Source: an uncultured Collinsella sp. (GTDB taxonomy: Bacteria; Actinomycetota; Coriobacteriia; Coriobacteriales; Coriobacteriaceae). From it: a stretch of 64,000 nucleotides of DNA. Both the position numbers and the translations under genes were made by a program. Positions 1-15,126 of the stretch are shown here, piece after piece; position 1 is the stretch's first letter; every line of letters starts with the position of its first letter. The stretch is taken from positions 150,401 through 214,400 of the forward strand of contig CABRHW010000002.1 in the NCBI GenBank assembly GCA_902470765.1, in the 5' to 3' direction. The notes beneath the pieces are model-generated. The model was not told where the DNA came from and did no database searches. It saw nothing but the letters and a program-made list of their open reading frames with translations.

Positions 1-3409
<3,409 letters not shown>

Positions 3410-3415
3410 AGTCAA

Positions 3416-6907
<3,492 letters not shown>

Positions 6908-6980
6908 CAGGTTTTTCCTCCTTCACGGAAATGCTCGGTGGGTTGGCGAGGCATAGCTTCGCCAGTTATCGCAACCTAAT

Positions 6981-7008
6981 AGTCTATCAGGTACCGACCG
7001 TTGGGCAA
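6981..7008 (-). promoter_or_regulatory. Probable rpoBC promoter
   Basis: Read on the minus strand, TTGCCC (7008-7003) and TAGACT (6986-6981) are separated by 16 nt, with a TG just before the -10 hexamer. It lies about 75 nt upstream of the rpoB GTG and downstream of the galU terminator, which fits independent transcription of rpoBC. Inferred from sequence only. The AT-rich stretch between this promoter and the terminator holds no gene. Confidence 0.5.
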
Positions 7009-7141
7009 GAAAAGCCTTGACGCGATTGAGTTTTTGGAGTAGCAAAGTTTTTCGACAGAAAACATGCAGGTAGATGTATCTGTATCGAACATCTGTTCAT
7101 ATATTTTCTGTGAACAGAGGGCCAGCAATCGCAGCTCTTAT

Positions 7142-7176
7142 AAAAAAACGGGCGCGAACCGAGGTCCACGCCCGTA
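7142..7176 (-). terminator. galU rho-independent terminator
   Basis: On the minus strand ACGGGCG and CGCCCGT form a hairpin followed by seven T residues, 20 nt after the galU stop codon. Confidence 0.85.
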
Positions 7177-7195
7177 AATGTCGATGCCCGAAGGC

Positions 7196-8104
7196 TTACT
7201 TGCGCATCAATCCGCCGCGCTCGTCGATGGCGTCCCAGAAGGCATCGGCAAAGCGGGGATCGTTTGCAGCCATGAGGGCGTTAGTGGCCATCCAACCAGA
7301 GGGAGTGCCGGTGTCGTAGCCCGACAGCGGGTCGATGACAACTGCATACATGGCCTCGCGGTCGAGCGAACGAGCCATGGCGTCGGTGAGCTGGATCTCG
7401 CCGCCCTTGCCGGCCTGCTGATCTGCCAGCAGGTCCATGACCAGCGGGCTCAGCAGGTAGCGACCGACGATGTACAGGTTGGACGGAGCCGCCTCGGGAG
7501 CGGGCTTCTCGACCAGACCGCCGATGCGCCAGACAGCGCCCGGCTCGGCATCGGCAACGCCCTCGGCGCCTTCGAGCGAACCGACGCGCTCGCCGGCGAT
7601 AACGCCGTAGCGGCTGACTTCCTCGGGCGAGCAAGCAGCGACGGCGATAACCGAAGCGCCACCGTGCTCCTTGGAAACGGCGAGCATCTTGTCGCAGATG
7701 TCGCGGTTAGGCACAACGTAGTCGCCCAGAAGAACCAGGAAGTTCTCCCCTGCCACGGCGTCGGCAGCAGAACGAATAGCATGGCCGAGGCCCTTGGGCT
7801 CGTACTGATAACGGAAGTCGACCGGCATACCGCCAGCGTGGGCGACGGCATCGGCATAGGCGTTCTTGCCGCGCTCGCGCAGCAGGTTCTCGAGCGAGCG
7901 ATCGGGCTGGAAGTAGTTCAGCAGCTCGGGCTTGCCGGGAGAAGTAACGATGATGGCATCGTCGACCTCCTCGGGGTCGAGCGCCTCCTCAACGACATAC
8001 TGGATGACCGGCTTGTCGAGAACCGGCAGCATCTCTTTGGGGGTGCACTTGGTGCCAGGCAGAAAACGCGTGCCAAGACCGGCGGCGGGGATGATTGCCT
8101 TCAT
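7196..8104 (-). CDS. galU: UTP-glucose-1-phosphate uridylyltransferase
   Basis: Makes UDP-glucose from UTP and glucose-1-phosphate for cell-envelope sugars and galactose metabolism. The 302-residue protein starts MKAIIPAAGLGTRFLPGTK, the nucleotide-binding signature. The substrate loop KPVIQYVVEEA and the motif LVEKPAPEAAPSN are also present. The ATG at 8104 follows GAAAGGA by about 11 nt. A longer in-frame reading to 8212 would put a non-homologous extension across the promoter and was not used. It has its own promoter and terminator, so it is a separate unit placed between rplL and rpoB, an unusual position. Confidence 0.93.
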   Translation of the reverse strand: MKAIIPAAGLGTRFLPGTKCTPKEMLPVLDKPVIQYVVEEALDPEEVDDAIIVTSPGKPELLNYFQPDRSLENLLRERGKNAYADAVAHAGGMPVDFRYQYEPKGLGHAIRSAADAVAGENFLVLLGDYVVPNRDICDKMLAVSKEHGGASVIAVAACSPEEVSRYGVIAGERVGSLEGAEGVADAEPGAVWRIGGLVEKPAPEAAPSNLYIVGRYLLSPLVMDLLADQQAGKGGEIQLTDAMARSLDREAMYAVVIDPLSGYDTGTPSGWMATNALMAANDPRFADAFWDAIDERGGLMRK

Positions 8105-8200
8105 GTTATTCAAGGATCCTTTCGCAGGCGCAAAAGCGCCCCATGCGTGCGGCACATAGCCGCAGACCAAATTGCGATACCTAAGCATCTTACCGCTGGA

Positions 8201-8228
8201 ACTATATGTCACTACAAGGCAGAGACAA
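8201..8228 (-). promoter_or_regulatory. Probable galU promoter
   Basis: On the minus strand TTGTCT (8228-8223) and TATAGT (8206-8201) are separated by 16 nt, about 100 nt upstream of the galU ATG. The 314-nt galU-rplL gap otherwise contains only the rplL terminator. Confidence 0.55.
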
Positions 8229-8349
8229 TTCTTCAGCAGGTCAACGCAAATTATTGCTCGAATGGTGCAATTTTATTGCCCAACGGCAGGACACCCGATA
8301 AGACGCAAATCACAGAACATGGCAGTTTGAGCAACCGATGTTGAGGGAC

Positions 8350-8391
8350 CAAAAAACAAAAAAGACGGGGCTCGCAATGCGAACCCCGTCT
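8350..8391 (-). terminator. rplJL operon terminator
   Basis: On the minus strand AGACGGGGTTCGC and GCGAGCCCCGTCT form a 13-bp stem (one mismatch) with a 3-nt loop, followed by a T-rich tail, 28 nt after the rplL stop. It ends the rplJL unit before galU. Confidence 0.9.
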
Positions 8392-8418
8392 GCAAAGAAA
8401 TCTGGCGAGAAAGCCTGA

Positions 8419-8796
8419 TTACTTGAGGGTGACAGCAGCGCCAGCAGCCTCGAGCTTCTCCTTGGCAGCCTCGGCGTCCTCCTTCTTGGCACCCTCGAGA
8501 ACAGCCTTGGGAGCGCCCTCGACGACCTCCTTGGCCTCCTTCAGGCCAAGGTTGGTGAGCTCACGGACGGCCTTGATGACCTGGATCTTGTTGTCGCCGA
8601 AGCCCTCGAGCACGACGTCAAACTCGGTCTTCTCCTCGGCCTCAGCAGCGCCAGCAGCGGGAGCGGCGACAACAGCGGCAGGAGCAGCGGCGGAAACGCC
8701 GAAGGTGTCCTCGATAGCCTTGACGAGCTCGGAAGCCTCGAGAAGGGTCATTTCCTTAAGAGCATCGATGATCTCATCGGTGGTAAGCTTAGCCAT
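8419..8796 (-). CDS. rplL: 50S ribosomal protein L7/L12
   Basis: Stalk protein of the large ribosomal subunit that recruits translation GTPases. It has 125 residues: an N-terminal dimerisation part ([20 protein letters not shown]), an Ala-rich hinge at about residues 37-52, and the C-terminal domain [20 protein letters not shown]...[14 protein letters not shown]. The ATG at 8796 follows AAAGGAC by about 6 nt; the longer frame start lacks a ribosome binding site and homology. It lies directly downstream of rplJ as part of the L10-L12 operon. Confidence 0.97.
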   Translation of the reverse strand: MAKLTTDEIIDALKEMTLLEASELVKAIEDTFGVSAAAPAAVVAAPAAGAAEAEEKTEFDVVLEGFGDNKIQVIKAVRELTNLGLKEAKEVVEGAPKAVLEGAKKEDAEAAKEKLEAAGAAVTLK

Positions 8797-8898
8797 TTCT
8801 AAGTCCTTTCGGTTTCCGTGCGGATGCACGGAGATCAGTTAAAACACGGCGCGAATGCGCCAGGGGTGCGGCGTTGCCGCCGCGGGTGAAAACAGCGA

Positions 8899-9420
8899 CT
8901 AGGCTGCCTTCTGCTCGGAGACCTGCTGGATCGAACGAGCGAGACCAGAGGAAACGCCGTTGACGCAGACAGCGATGTCGCGAGCGAAACCGGAGATGAG
9001 ACCGGCAATCTGGCCGAGAAGCTGGTCCTTGGTGGGCAGCTCGGCGATAGCCTTAACATCATCAGCGGAAACGGCCTTGCCGTCGGAGATACCGCCCTTG
9101 ATCTCAAGGACGCCCTTGGACTTAGCGGAGAAGTCCTTAAGGGCCTTAGCGGCCTCGACCGGCTCGGTCTCGTAGAACACATAAGCGACGGGGCCGGCGA
9201 GGATCTCGTCGAGCTCGGGCTGCTCCTGGTTCTTGAGGGCGATCTTGACCAGGTTGTTCTTGTAGACCTTCATCTCGGCGCCGCACTCGCGAAGCTGATG
9301 ACGCAGCTCCTGAGCCTGCTTAACCGTCAGACCGTTGTAGTTGACGACGAACAGACCGGCGTTCTCGGCGATACGGGACTCGATCTCTGCAACCTTGTCG
9401 ATTTTGTACTGCTGGGGCAT
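8899..9420 (-). CDS. rplJ: 50S ribosomal protein L10
   Basis: Base of the ribosomal stalk, anchoring L7/L12 dimers to 23S rRNA. It has 173 residues, with the N-terminal RNA-binding part MPQQYKIDKVAEIESRI...LFVVNYNGLTVKQAQELR and a C-terminal helix that carries L12. GAGGAGG lies 8 nt upstream of the ATG. It is the first gene of the rplJL unit and is preceded by its own promoter, an L10-type leader and an attenuator. rplKA, normally adjacent, lies about 22 kb away. Confidence 0.97.
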   Translation of the reverse strand: MPQQYKIDKVAEIESRIAENAGLFVVNYNGLTVKQAQELRHQLRECGAEMKVYKNNLVKIALKNQEQPELDEILAGPVAYVFYETEPVEAAKALKDFSAKSKGVLEIKGGISDGKAVSADDVKAIAELPTKDQLLGQIAGLISGFARDIAVCVNGVSSGLARSIQQVSEQKAA

Positions 9421-9483
9421 GAATTACACCTCCTCGAATTCTTTCCGGGCACGGTCCGCCACAAGGACGTGACGGGGGCATGT

Positions 9484-9606
9484 CCAAAAAGAAAGCCCCC
9501 GCGCTGCATGAGCGACGGGGGCGAGAAGACATATCTACTCGACCACCTCGGCTGGCGGGAAGTCCCATTAAGCTCGCGGGTAAGACCCGTTTGCGCCGGC
9601 TGTCTC
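9484..9606 (-). ncRNA. Ribosomal protein L10 leader
   Basis: The transcript upstream of rplJ contains GACAGCCGGCG ... CCCGCCAGCCGAGG, resembling the L10 leader that binds the L10-L12 complex for feedback control. It is followed by a rho-independent hairpin. The position right before rplJ and the attenuator support the assignment; the fold was judged by eye. Confidence 0.75.
9486..9522 (-). terminator. Attenuator in the rplJ leader
   Basis: On the minus strand GCCCCCG (9522-9516) pairs with CGGGGGC (9501-9495), with an inner CGCT/AGCG stem, followed by TTTCTTTTT. It ends about 65 nt before the rplJ start, so it would stop transcription unless the leader refolds. Confidence 0.8.
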
Positions 9607-9636
9607 TGGCAGCGGATTCGTGCGTGAACCGAAAGT

Positions 9637-9665
9637 ATTATGGCGGGGACCCCGGCGTCGGTCAA
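9637..9665 (-). promoter_or_regulatory. Probable rplJL promoter
   Basis: On the minus strand TTGACC (9665-9660) and CATAAT (9642-9637) are separated by 17 nt, just upstream of the L10 leader. The -35 box overlaps the outer arm of the long palindrome at 9662-9758. Confidence 0.65.
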
Positions 9666-9758
9666 CGGGCACGAGGATTCGTACACAAACCCTGCATACG
9701 CTCCGGTCCGAGGGGCCGGAGCTGCGGTAACTTTGCTACGAATCCTCGTGCCCGTTGA
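9662..9758. repeat. Long palindrome with 22-bp perfect arms
   Basis: Arms at 9662-9683 and 9737-9758 are perfect reverse complements. Inside is a hairpin GCTCCGGTCC-GAGG-GGCCGGAGC whose stem has one bulged base and a 4-nt loop. The strands between contain CAAA/TTTG and GCA/TGC pairings. It lies between the aminotransferase 3' end and the rplJ promoter. It resembles a miniature mobile or cruciform-forming repeat more than a terminator, because no T-run follows it on either strand. Confidence 0.8.
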
Positions 9759-9817
9759 GCGACGCGCCCCACGCATAACCCTTATGTCGGTGGGCTGATG
9801 TGTTGCGTCCCGTTGGG

Positions 9818-10954
9818 CTATAAGGTTGAAATGAAGGTGGACAGGCGATTTAGGCCTTCGTCCAAATCTTGGTCGGAGACGCAATAGCTGAGGCGGACGT
9901 GGCCTTCGGTGCCGAAGCAGTTTCCGGGGACTAGGGCTACGCTTGCCTCTTTGATGGCTTTGATGCAAAAGTCTTCGCTGGTTAGGACGAACTTTTTGAT
10001 GCTCGGGAAAGTGTAGAAGGCGCCTGCCGGTTCCACTACGTCGAGGCCCATGGCGTCTAAGGCTGCGAGTACGCGTTCGCGGCGGGCTCGGTAGACTTTG
10101 AGCATGGGGGTTGGGTCGACGGTGAGGGCTCGGGCTGCGGCATCCATCTCGAAGGAGACGGCGCTCGATACTAGGTATTGGTGAGCTTTTGCGATCTCGG
10201 CGATGACGGGTGCCGCTGCTGCGAGCCAGCCCAGGCGCCAGCCGGTCATGGCCCAGGGCTTGGAGAAGCTCTCGATGACTACCGTCTGCTCACGCAGCTC
10301 CGGGTGACGCTGGGCAAAGCGCTCGTAGCCATCCACATAAACCAGGCGGTTGTATACGTCGTCGCAGACTACGTAGATGCCCGACTGCTCCGTGACGCGC
10401 GCCACGGCGTCGAGCGATGCCGCGTTGAGAATGCAGCCCGTGGGATTGTTGGGCGAGCAGATAACGATGGCCTTAGTCGCCGGCGTCACGCAGGCACGAA
10501 GTGCGTCCTCGTCAATCTGAAATTGCGCAGGCTCCGTATCCAAAAAGACCGCCTTGGCATGGTTGGCCACGACGATGCTCTCGTACAGACCAAAGGCCGG
10601 CGTGGGGATGATGACCTCGTCGCCGGGGTTGAGCATGGCCATAAACGTAGCCGATAGGGCCTCGGTCGCACCATCGGTCAGGATGACCTCGTCAGCCGAA
10701 TATGTAAGGCCCGCGTCCCCCATATATTTGGACAGCGCTTCGCGCAGGGCGGGACGGCCGTTGTTGGGCGGATAATGCGTGTCACCGCGATTGAGCGATG
10801 CAGTCACCTCGGCGCTAATCACATCGGGCGTGGGAAAATCGGGCTCGCCAAGCGCAAGCGCAATGCACCCCGGGTGCTGGGCGGCGAGCGCGTTAATCCG
10901 ACGGATGCCGGAGGGCTTAAGCGTGGCAAGCGAGGTATTCATGGGCAGACGCAT
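9818..10954 (-). CDS. PLP-dependent class I/II aminotransferase
   Basis: Fold-type I aminotransferase of the aspartate/aromatic group, 378 residues, moving an amino group between an amino acid and a 2-oxo acid. Visible motifs are ALGEPDFPTP near residue 33, TDGATEALSA, SPNNPTG, the aspartate of YVVCDDVYNRL, the PLP lysine in SFSKPWAMTGWRLGW, and the C-terminal arginine of GHVRLSYC. GAAAGGA precedes the ATG by about 5 nt. It is transcribed alone. Substrate cannot be set from sequence; aspartate, alanine or an aromatic amino acid are all possible. Confidence 0.87.
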   Translation of the reverse strand: MRLPMNTSLATLKPSGIRRINALAAQHPGCIALALGEPDFPTPDVISAEVTASLNRGDTHYPPNNGRPALREALSKYMGDAGLTYSADEVILTDGATEALSATFMAMLNPGDEVIIPTPAFGLYESIVVANHAKAVFLDTEPAQFQIDEDALRACVTPATKAIVICSPNNPTGCILNAASLDAVARVTEQSGIYVVCDDVYNRLVYVDGYERFAQRHPELREQTVVIESFSKPWAMTGWRLGWLAAAAPVIAEIAKAHQYLVSSAVSFEMDAAARALTVDPTPMLKVYRARRERVLAALDAMGLDVVEPAGAFYTFPSIKKFVLTSEDFCIKAIKEASVALVPGNCFGTEGHVRLSYCVSDQDLDEGLNRLSTFISTL

Positions 10955-11047
10955 GGCGTTCCTTTCGTAAGGGTTGCACTAGGATAGCGCGGCGAGGCGC
11001 CGCCAGACGGTGTAACCTAAACGGAAATGAACCGGAAAGGAGGCGGC

Positions 11048-11707
11048 ATGGAGACGACCGCACGCGGCGATGTACCAAAAACGTTGCGAACCATTGCGTA
11101 TATCAGCATTCCCGATAGCGCCGATCTTGAGTTTTTGCTCTGGGACCTACAGGATGCCATCGCCGCCTATGCACAGCTTTCCGGCACCGCGCTCCCCCAC
11201 CCGGTCGATTTGGAGGCGGATGATGCCGGTGCAGTCGATGGCATGGTGCTGGCCATTGAAGATGTGGCTGACGATGAGACGTTGACAGCTATCGAGCAGG
11301 CGCTTGAGCGCTTTGGCGGTACGGGAACGCGCGTCTATGCCGCGATTCGAGCCGCACAAGAGGGCGCTAAGCAGGCGCGCGGGACCGCCGTTCGTCTGCA
11401 CGAGGCATGTGAGCGCCTTGACCAATTGTGGTGTGGCGGCGTTGTCGTCTGTGCCGGCAGCGGTATTGCGGCGCTTCGCCACTCCCCGCGTATGGGTCTC
11501 TTGCGCCGACCATTTTCGGAAGCGATGGATAAGCTTGTGGGCGCTGTGCGCATGGGCTGCTCCATTGAGTATGCGCAGCGACTTGGCGGCGGCAATGCCG
11601 CCAACGTCGACACAGACGGCATGGTTTGCGCCGAGCCAGCCGTGCCCGCGCCGATCTGGCGAGGCGTTCTGAAACGTCTGGGCGCCCACGCTCAAACAAA
11701 AATCTAA
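11048..11707 (+). CDS. Uncharacterised protein, possibly flavoprotein-like
   Basis: 219 residues, not recognised with confidence. It is acidic in the N-terminal half (VDLEADDAGAVDGMVLAIED). The C-terminal half contains WCGGVVVCAGSGIAALRHSPRMGLLRRPFSEAMDKL (residue run shown in part), which faintly recalls the C-terminal part of NADPH-dependent FMN reductase-like proteins. No signal peptide or membrane segment is seen. ATG at 11048 has AGGAGG 4 nt upstream; an in-frame ATG at 11027 has no ribosome binding site. It stands alone on the plus strand, divergent from the aminotransferase and convergent with the glycosylase. Confidence 0.6.
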   Translation: METTARGDVPKTLRTIAYISIPDSADLEFLLWDLQDAIAAYAQLSGTALPHPVDLEADDAGAVDGMVLAIEDVADDETLTAIEQALERFGGTGTRVYAAIRAAQEGAKQARGTAVRLHEACERLDQLWCGGVVVCAGSGIAALRHSPRMGLLRRPFSEAMDKLVGAVRMGCSIEYAQRLGGGNAANVDTDGMVCAEPAVPAPIWRGVLKRLGAHAQTKI

Positions 11708-11708
11708 A

Positions 11709-12272
11709 TTAAATAACAGCCCAGTCAACGGCTTCGTGCCAACGCTCAACAAGACGTTCCAGGCGCCAGGCGGCATTGGCGGGACTTGTCGAGGGCAGGA
11801 CGATGGCGGGCAGCCCCGTCCGATCTTGCAAGTAGCGTTTGTAGAGTCGCCCTGCCGTACCGCCGTTACAGACAACGACCTCGGTCGGCGCGGCATCGGT
11901 AATGCACTCGATATGTGCCGGCACAACGTTACGAATGCTCGCGTCGCTCGAGCCCTTAATGTCGCAGCTCTCAATCACATCCCACAGGGCCACGCCACCG
12001 TTCAACAGCATGGATCGCTTGGCGGCAATCGAGGCGTCGAGCGTCGCGGGCTCACCACTCGCCAAAGGGTCGCCCTCGTTGGGTGGCACAGGCACACCGA
12101 GGCACGTGGCCATCACACGCCAAAAGCGGTTCTGCGGATTGCCATAGTAGAAGGCATTGGCACGCGAGAGCACCGAGGGAAACGACCCGAGCACCAAAAC
12201 GCGCGAATGCTCGTCAAACACGGGCTCAAACCCATGCTCAATATGTTGATAGCCCTCGTCGGACGCAGCCAT
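11709..12272 (-). CDS. DNA glycosylase of the uracil-DNA glycosylase superfamily (family 6 type)
   Basis: Predicted base-excision repair enzyme that removes deaminated bases, hypoxanthine being the known substrate of family 6. The 187-residue protein contains VLVLGSFPSVLSRANAFYYG near residue 25, then NPQNRFWRVM, the signature of this branch. A later segment, VVCNGGTAGRLY, and LPSTSPANA match the family's C-terminal motifs. It begins 3 nt after the stop of the upstream GH13 gene, so the two form an operon although their functions are unrelated. Its stop faces that of the gene at 11048. Confidence 0.8.
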   Translation of the reverse strand: MAASDEGYQHIEHGFEPVFDEHSRVLVLGSFPSVLSRANAFYYGNPQNRFWRVMATCLGVPVPPNEGDPLASGEPATLDASIAAKRSMLLNGGVALWDVIESCDIKGSSDASIRNVVPAHIECITDAAPTEVVVCNGGTAGRLYKRYLQDRTGLPAIVLPSTSPANAAWRLERLVERWHEAVDWAVI

Positions 12273-12275
12273 GGC

Positions 12276-13652
12276 CTAGGCCCTCAACAGATAGCGCACC
12301 TCGTAGGGCGCAAGCTCAAGGGAGCCAGCCAGCTCGACCGTGGGCACGCCGTCGGCAAGCAGGTCGACAAAGGACCCGTTGAGCTCGCCGGCGCCAAAGG
12401 TGTAAGGCTCGCCCACGGCATTCACCGCCACGAGTACCGTCGCGCCGTCACAGGCGCGTTCGAACAGCAGCTGCTTGTTCTGGATCACCACGTTGCGGTA
12501 GGCACCGTAGTTGAGAGCACGGGCAGCTGCGTCGTCGGCCGAGCGAAGGTGCGCAAGCTGCGTGATGAACGTCGTCAGCTCGTTGGGCGCAGGCTCATCG
12601 AGCGCAGGTCGCAGCGCCCAGTCACCATCGGGGCCGCCCTTTTCGCCAGGAATCCCCCACTCGCTGCCATAGTAGACGCACGGGGTGCCTGGCATGCCAA
12701 AGAGCATGCCGTAGGCGGGACGCAGACAGGACTTGTCGGTGAGGATGCTCGCCAGGCGCGGCACATCGTGGTTGTCGACAAACGACAGCAGATGCTTGCC
12801 GCGATAAATGCACCACGGGTCACCGCCAAACTGGCGATGCAGCGAGTGGGCGATCTCGAACATGTTGACCGAGTTAAAGCTGGAGTACAGGCCCTTGTAG
12901 CACTCGTAGTTGGTGCAGGAGTCAAGCATCTCGTCATTGACGATCTGGTTGTAGTCGCCGTGGAGCGTCTCGCCGATCAGCACAAAGTCGGGCTTGAGCT
13001 CACGGGTAAAGAAGTGTAGGCGGCGCATGAAGTCGCGGTCGAGCATATAGGCGACGTCCAGGCGCAGACCGTCGACGCCAAAGACGTCGGCCCAACGGCG
13101 CACAGACTCAAGCAGGTAATCGACCACAGCAGGATTTTGCAGGTTGAGCTTCACAAGCTCAAAATGGCCTTCCCAGCCCTCGTACCAAAAGCCGTCGCCA
13201 TAACAGGAGTCGCCGTCAAAACTGATGTGGAACCAGTCCTTGTAGGGCGAGTCCCACTTGCGCTCCTGCACATCGCGGAAGGCCCAAAAACCGCGGCCGA
13301 CGTGGTTGAAGACGGCATCGAGCACCACGCGGATGCCGTGGGCATGCAGTGTCTCGCACATGGCGGCAAAGTCGGCATCCCCACCCAAGCGACGGTCGAT
13401 GTGGCGCAGGCTGCGCGTGTCGTAGCCATGACTATCGGACTCGAGCGGCGGGTTGATGAGCACAGCGCCAATACCGAGTTTTTGCAGGTAGTCGGCCCAT
13501 TGGGCGATTTTCATGATAGGAGCATCGGGGTTGGGCACGGCGTTAGCAGCCTGGGCGAGCTCACCCTCGGCAACGGGCGCGGCGTTTTCGCGCGGAGCTC
13601 CGCAAAAGCCCAGCGGATAGATCTGATAGAACGTCGTCTCGTATGCCCACAT
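12276..13652 (-). CDS. GH13 alpha-amylase family glycosidase
   Basis: Cytoplasmic alpha-glucan hydrolase, 458 residues, with no signal peptide. The (beta/alpha)8 motifs are in order: VVLDAVFNHVG, the nucleophile Asp in GLRLDVAYM, the acid/base Glu in VLIGETLHG, and the transition-state Asp in SFVDNHDVPR. Also visible is FGMPGTPCVYYGSEWG before a short C-terminal beta domain. The opening MWAYETTFYQIYPLGF is typical of cyclomaltodextrinase or neopullulanase-like enzymes that cleave maltodextrins, but an exact specificity cannot be given. GGGAGG precedes the ATG. The glycosylase gene follows after 3 nt. Confidence 0.87.
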   Translation of the reverse strand: MWAYETTFYQIYPLGFCGAPRENAAPVAEGELAQAANAVPNPDAPIMKIAQWADYLQKLGIGAVLINPPLESDSHGYDTRSLRHIDRRLGGDADFAAMCETLHAHGIRVVLDAVFNHVGRGFWAFRDVQERKWDSPYKDWFHISFDGDSCYGDGFWYEGWEGHFELVKLNLQNPAVVDYLLESVRRWADVFGVDGLRLDVAYMLDRDFMRRLHFFTRELKPDFVLIGETLHGDYNQIVNDEMLDSCTNYECYKGLYSSFNSVNMFEIAHSLHRQFGGDPWCIYRGKHLLSFVDNHDVPRLASILTDKSCLRPAYGMLFGMPGTPCVYYGSEWGIPGEKGGPDGDWALRPALDEPAPNELTTFITQLAHLRSADDAAARALNYGAYRNVVIQNKQLLFERACDGATVLVAVNAVGEPYTFGAGELNGSFVDLLADGVPTVELAGSLELAPYEVRYLLRA

Positions 13653-13723
13653 AACAGCCTCCCGGTAAGCTCAACACAACGTCATCCATTGTATGCCCGC
13701 CGCGCATCCCCTCCCCCAAAATA

Positions 13724-13790
13724 AGTTGCGGTGAAATAGGGACTGTTTGCCGGGTTTATTGAGCCCAGCAGTCCGTATTCCACCGCAGCT
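13724..13790. repeat. 67-nt palindrome, family 2, copy 1
   Basis: Arms 13724-13745 (AGTTGCGGTGAAATAGGGAC...) and 13769-13790 (...GTCCGTATTCCACCGCAGCT) pair with a few mismatches around a 23-nt loop. An inverted copy with almost identical arms but a different loop is at 62103-62169. It lies between the GH13 5' end and the MFS 3' end. Nothing else is seen in that gap. Confidence 0.85.
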
Positions 13791-13805
13791 GATGAGGGGA
13801 CGTGA

Positions 13806-15002
13806 TTAGGCGACGGGCTTTGCGCGGCGTATGGCCGGGAACAGCACGGTGATGGCGAGGATGACTCCCACGACGGCGATCGTGCCGCCCGCGTAGCCGA
13901 TCCAAGCGATGCCCGGGCCCGACACCACGGCGCCACCAATCGCCGTGCCCGTACCAATACCGAGATTAAACAGGCCCGAGAAGATCGACATGGCGACGGC
14001 CGACGAATCTGCCTGCGTGTACTTGATGAGCTCGGCCTGGAACGCCACGTTAAAGGCCGTGGCGCAGCAACCCCACAGTGCGCAGACGGCAAGCACTGCC
14101 ACGAGCGACGATGCAGCCGGACCCATAAGCAGCAGAGCCACCGGCACGCCGGAGAGCGTGATAGCCAAGAACGGGAAGCGATGCCCGTCGAACAGGCGGC
14201 CAAACAGCCAGCTTCCGAGCAAACCAGAGCAGCCAAACGCCGTCAGCGTCATGGTGATGACGCCCGCATCGACGTGCGCGACCTGCGCCAGGAAGGGCTC
14301 GATATAGCTGTAGCTTGCGTAATAGCCGGTCGCCATAAAGACCGTGACCGCGTAGAGCGCGATCAGGAACGGGTTCTTGAGCAGCACGGGCAGCTGTTTG
14401 ACGGTAAAGCGCTCGCCCGCCGGCATAGCCGGGAACACCGCTGCCTGGTACACCACTGCGGCGGCAGAGAAGGTCCCGACCACGGCAAACGTCATGCGCC
14501 AGCCCACGGCCAGGCCGATGGCGCGACCGAGGGGCAGGCCGAAGATCTGCGCGATGGACGAGCCCGTGGCGATCATGCTGATGGCGAGCGCCCCATGGCG
14601 GGTGTCGACCAGGCGCGAAGCCATGATCGAGGCGACCGACCAGAACACGGCATGCGCGCAGGCGACCACCAGACGCGCGCAAACCAGGATGGGATATGTC
14701 GGTGCCACAGCGGACAGGAACTGACCCAGAGAAAACACGGCGAGCACGCCGAGCAGCATCCGCTTGAACTCAAAGCGCGAGGCAAACACCATAAGCGGCA
14801 GTGACAGCAGCATGACGCCCCAGGCGTAGACCGAAATCATGATGCCTGCCTGGGCCTCGGTGAGCGAGAACGCCGCGGCGATATCAGTCAGAAGGCCGAT
14901 AGGCATGAACTCCGACGTGTTGAATACGAACGCGCAACAGGCGAGCCCGATAAGCGGAAGCCACTGCCTGAGTGCGATACCACCTTGCTTTGTTTGAGCC
15001 AT
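13806..15002 (-). CDS. MFS transporter, sugar efflux (SotB/AraJ-like) group
   Basis: Inner-membrane exporter of the major facilitator superfamily, 398 residues with about 12 hydrophobic segments. The N-terminus reads LIGLACCAFVFNTSEFMPIGLLTDIAAAF, shown here only in part of the helix-1 NTSEFMPIGLL motif that marks the SotB/AraJ/YdhP drug:H+ antiporter group. The loop-2/3 region (FASRFEFKRMLLG) and helix-4 R/G residues are present. GAGAGG precedes the ATG. It is monocistronic. Substrate is unknown; sugars, arabinose-like compounds or drugs are all reported for the group. Confidence 0.82.
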   Translation of the reverse strand: MAQTKQGGIALRQWLPLIGLACCAFVFNTSEFMPIGLLTDIAAAFSLTEAQAGIMISVYAWGVMLLSLPLMVFASRFEFKRMLLGVLAVFSLGQFLSAVAPTYPILVCARLVVACAHAVFWSVASIMASRLVDTRHGALAISMIATGSSIAQIFGLPLGRAIGLAVGWRMTFAVVGTFSAAAVVYQAAVFPAMPAGERFTVKQLPVLLKNPFLIALYAVTVFMATGYYASYSYIEPFLAQVAHVDAGVITMTLTAFGCSGLLGSWLFGRLFDGHRFPFLAITLSGVPVALLLMGPAASSLVAVLAVCALWGCCATAFNVAFQAELIKYTQADSSAVAMSIFSGLFNLGIGTGTAIGGAVVSGPGIAWIGYAGGTIAVVGVILAITVLFPAIRRAKPVA

Positions 15003-15052
15003 ATAGAAAAACCTCTCCGATTATCTTGAGCGGTGGGCGATTATATAGCAAC

Positions 15053-15084
15053 GGCCCCGCATCCGTCAGTACAGATGCGGGGCC
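15053..15084. terminator. GC-rich hairpin between feoAB and the MFS gene
   Basis: GGCCCCGCATC (15053-15063) and GATGCGGGGCC (15074-15084) form a perfect 11-bp stem with a 10-nt loop. It lies after the feoAB stop and upstream of the MFS gene. No clear T-run follows on the minus strand, so it may be a weak terminator or 3'-end stabiliser. Confidence 0.55.
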
Positions 15085-15126
15085 GCAATCAACTCAATAC
15101 ACAGAGGTCGCGCCGTCAATAAATAG

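Noticed and set aside
7085..7099. TCGAACATCTGTTCA, matching the GAACNNNNGTTC LexA box
   Set aside because: About one such match is expected by chance in 64 kb, and no damage-response gene starts there; it lies upstream of the rpoB promoter.
11027..11047. Upstream ATG for the gene at 11048
   Set aside because: The AGGAGG sequence lies inside this extension and serves the ATG at 11048.
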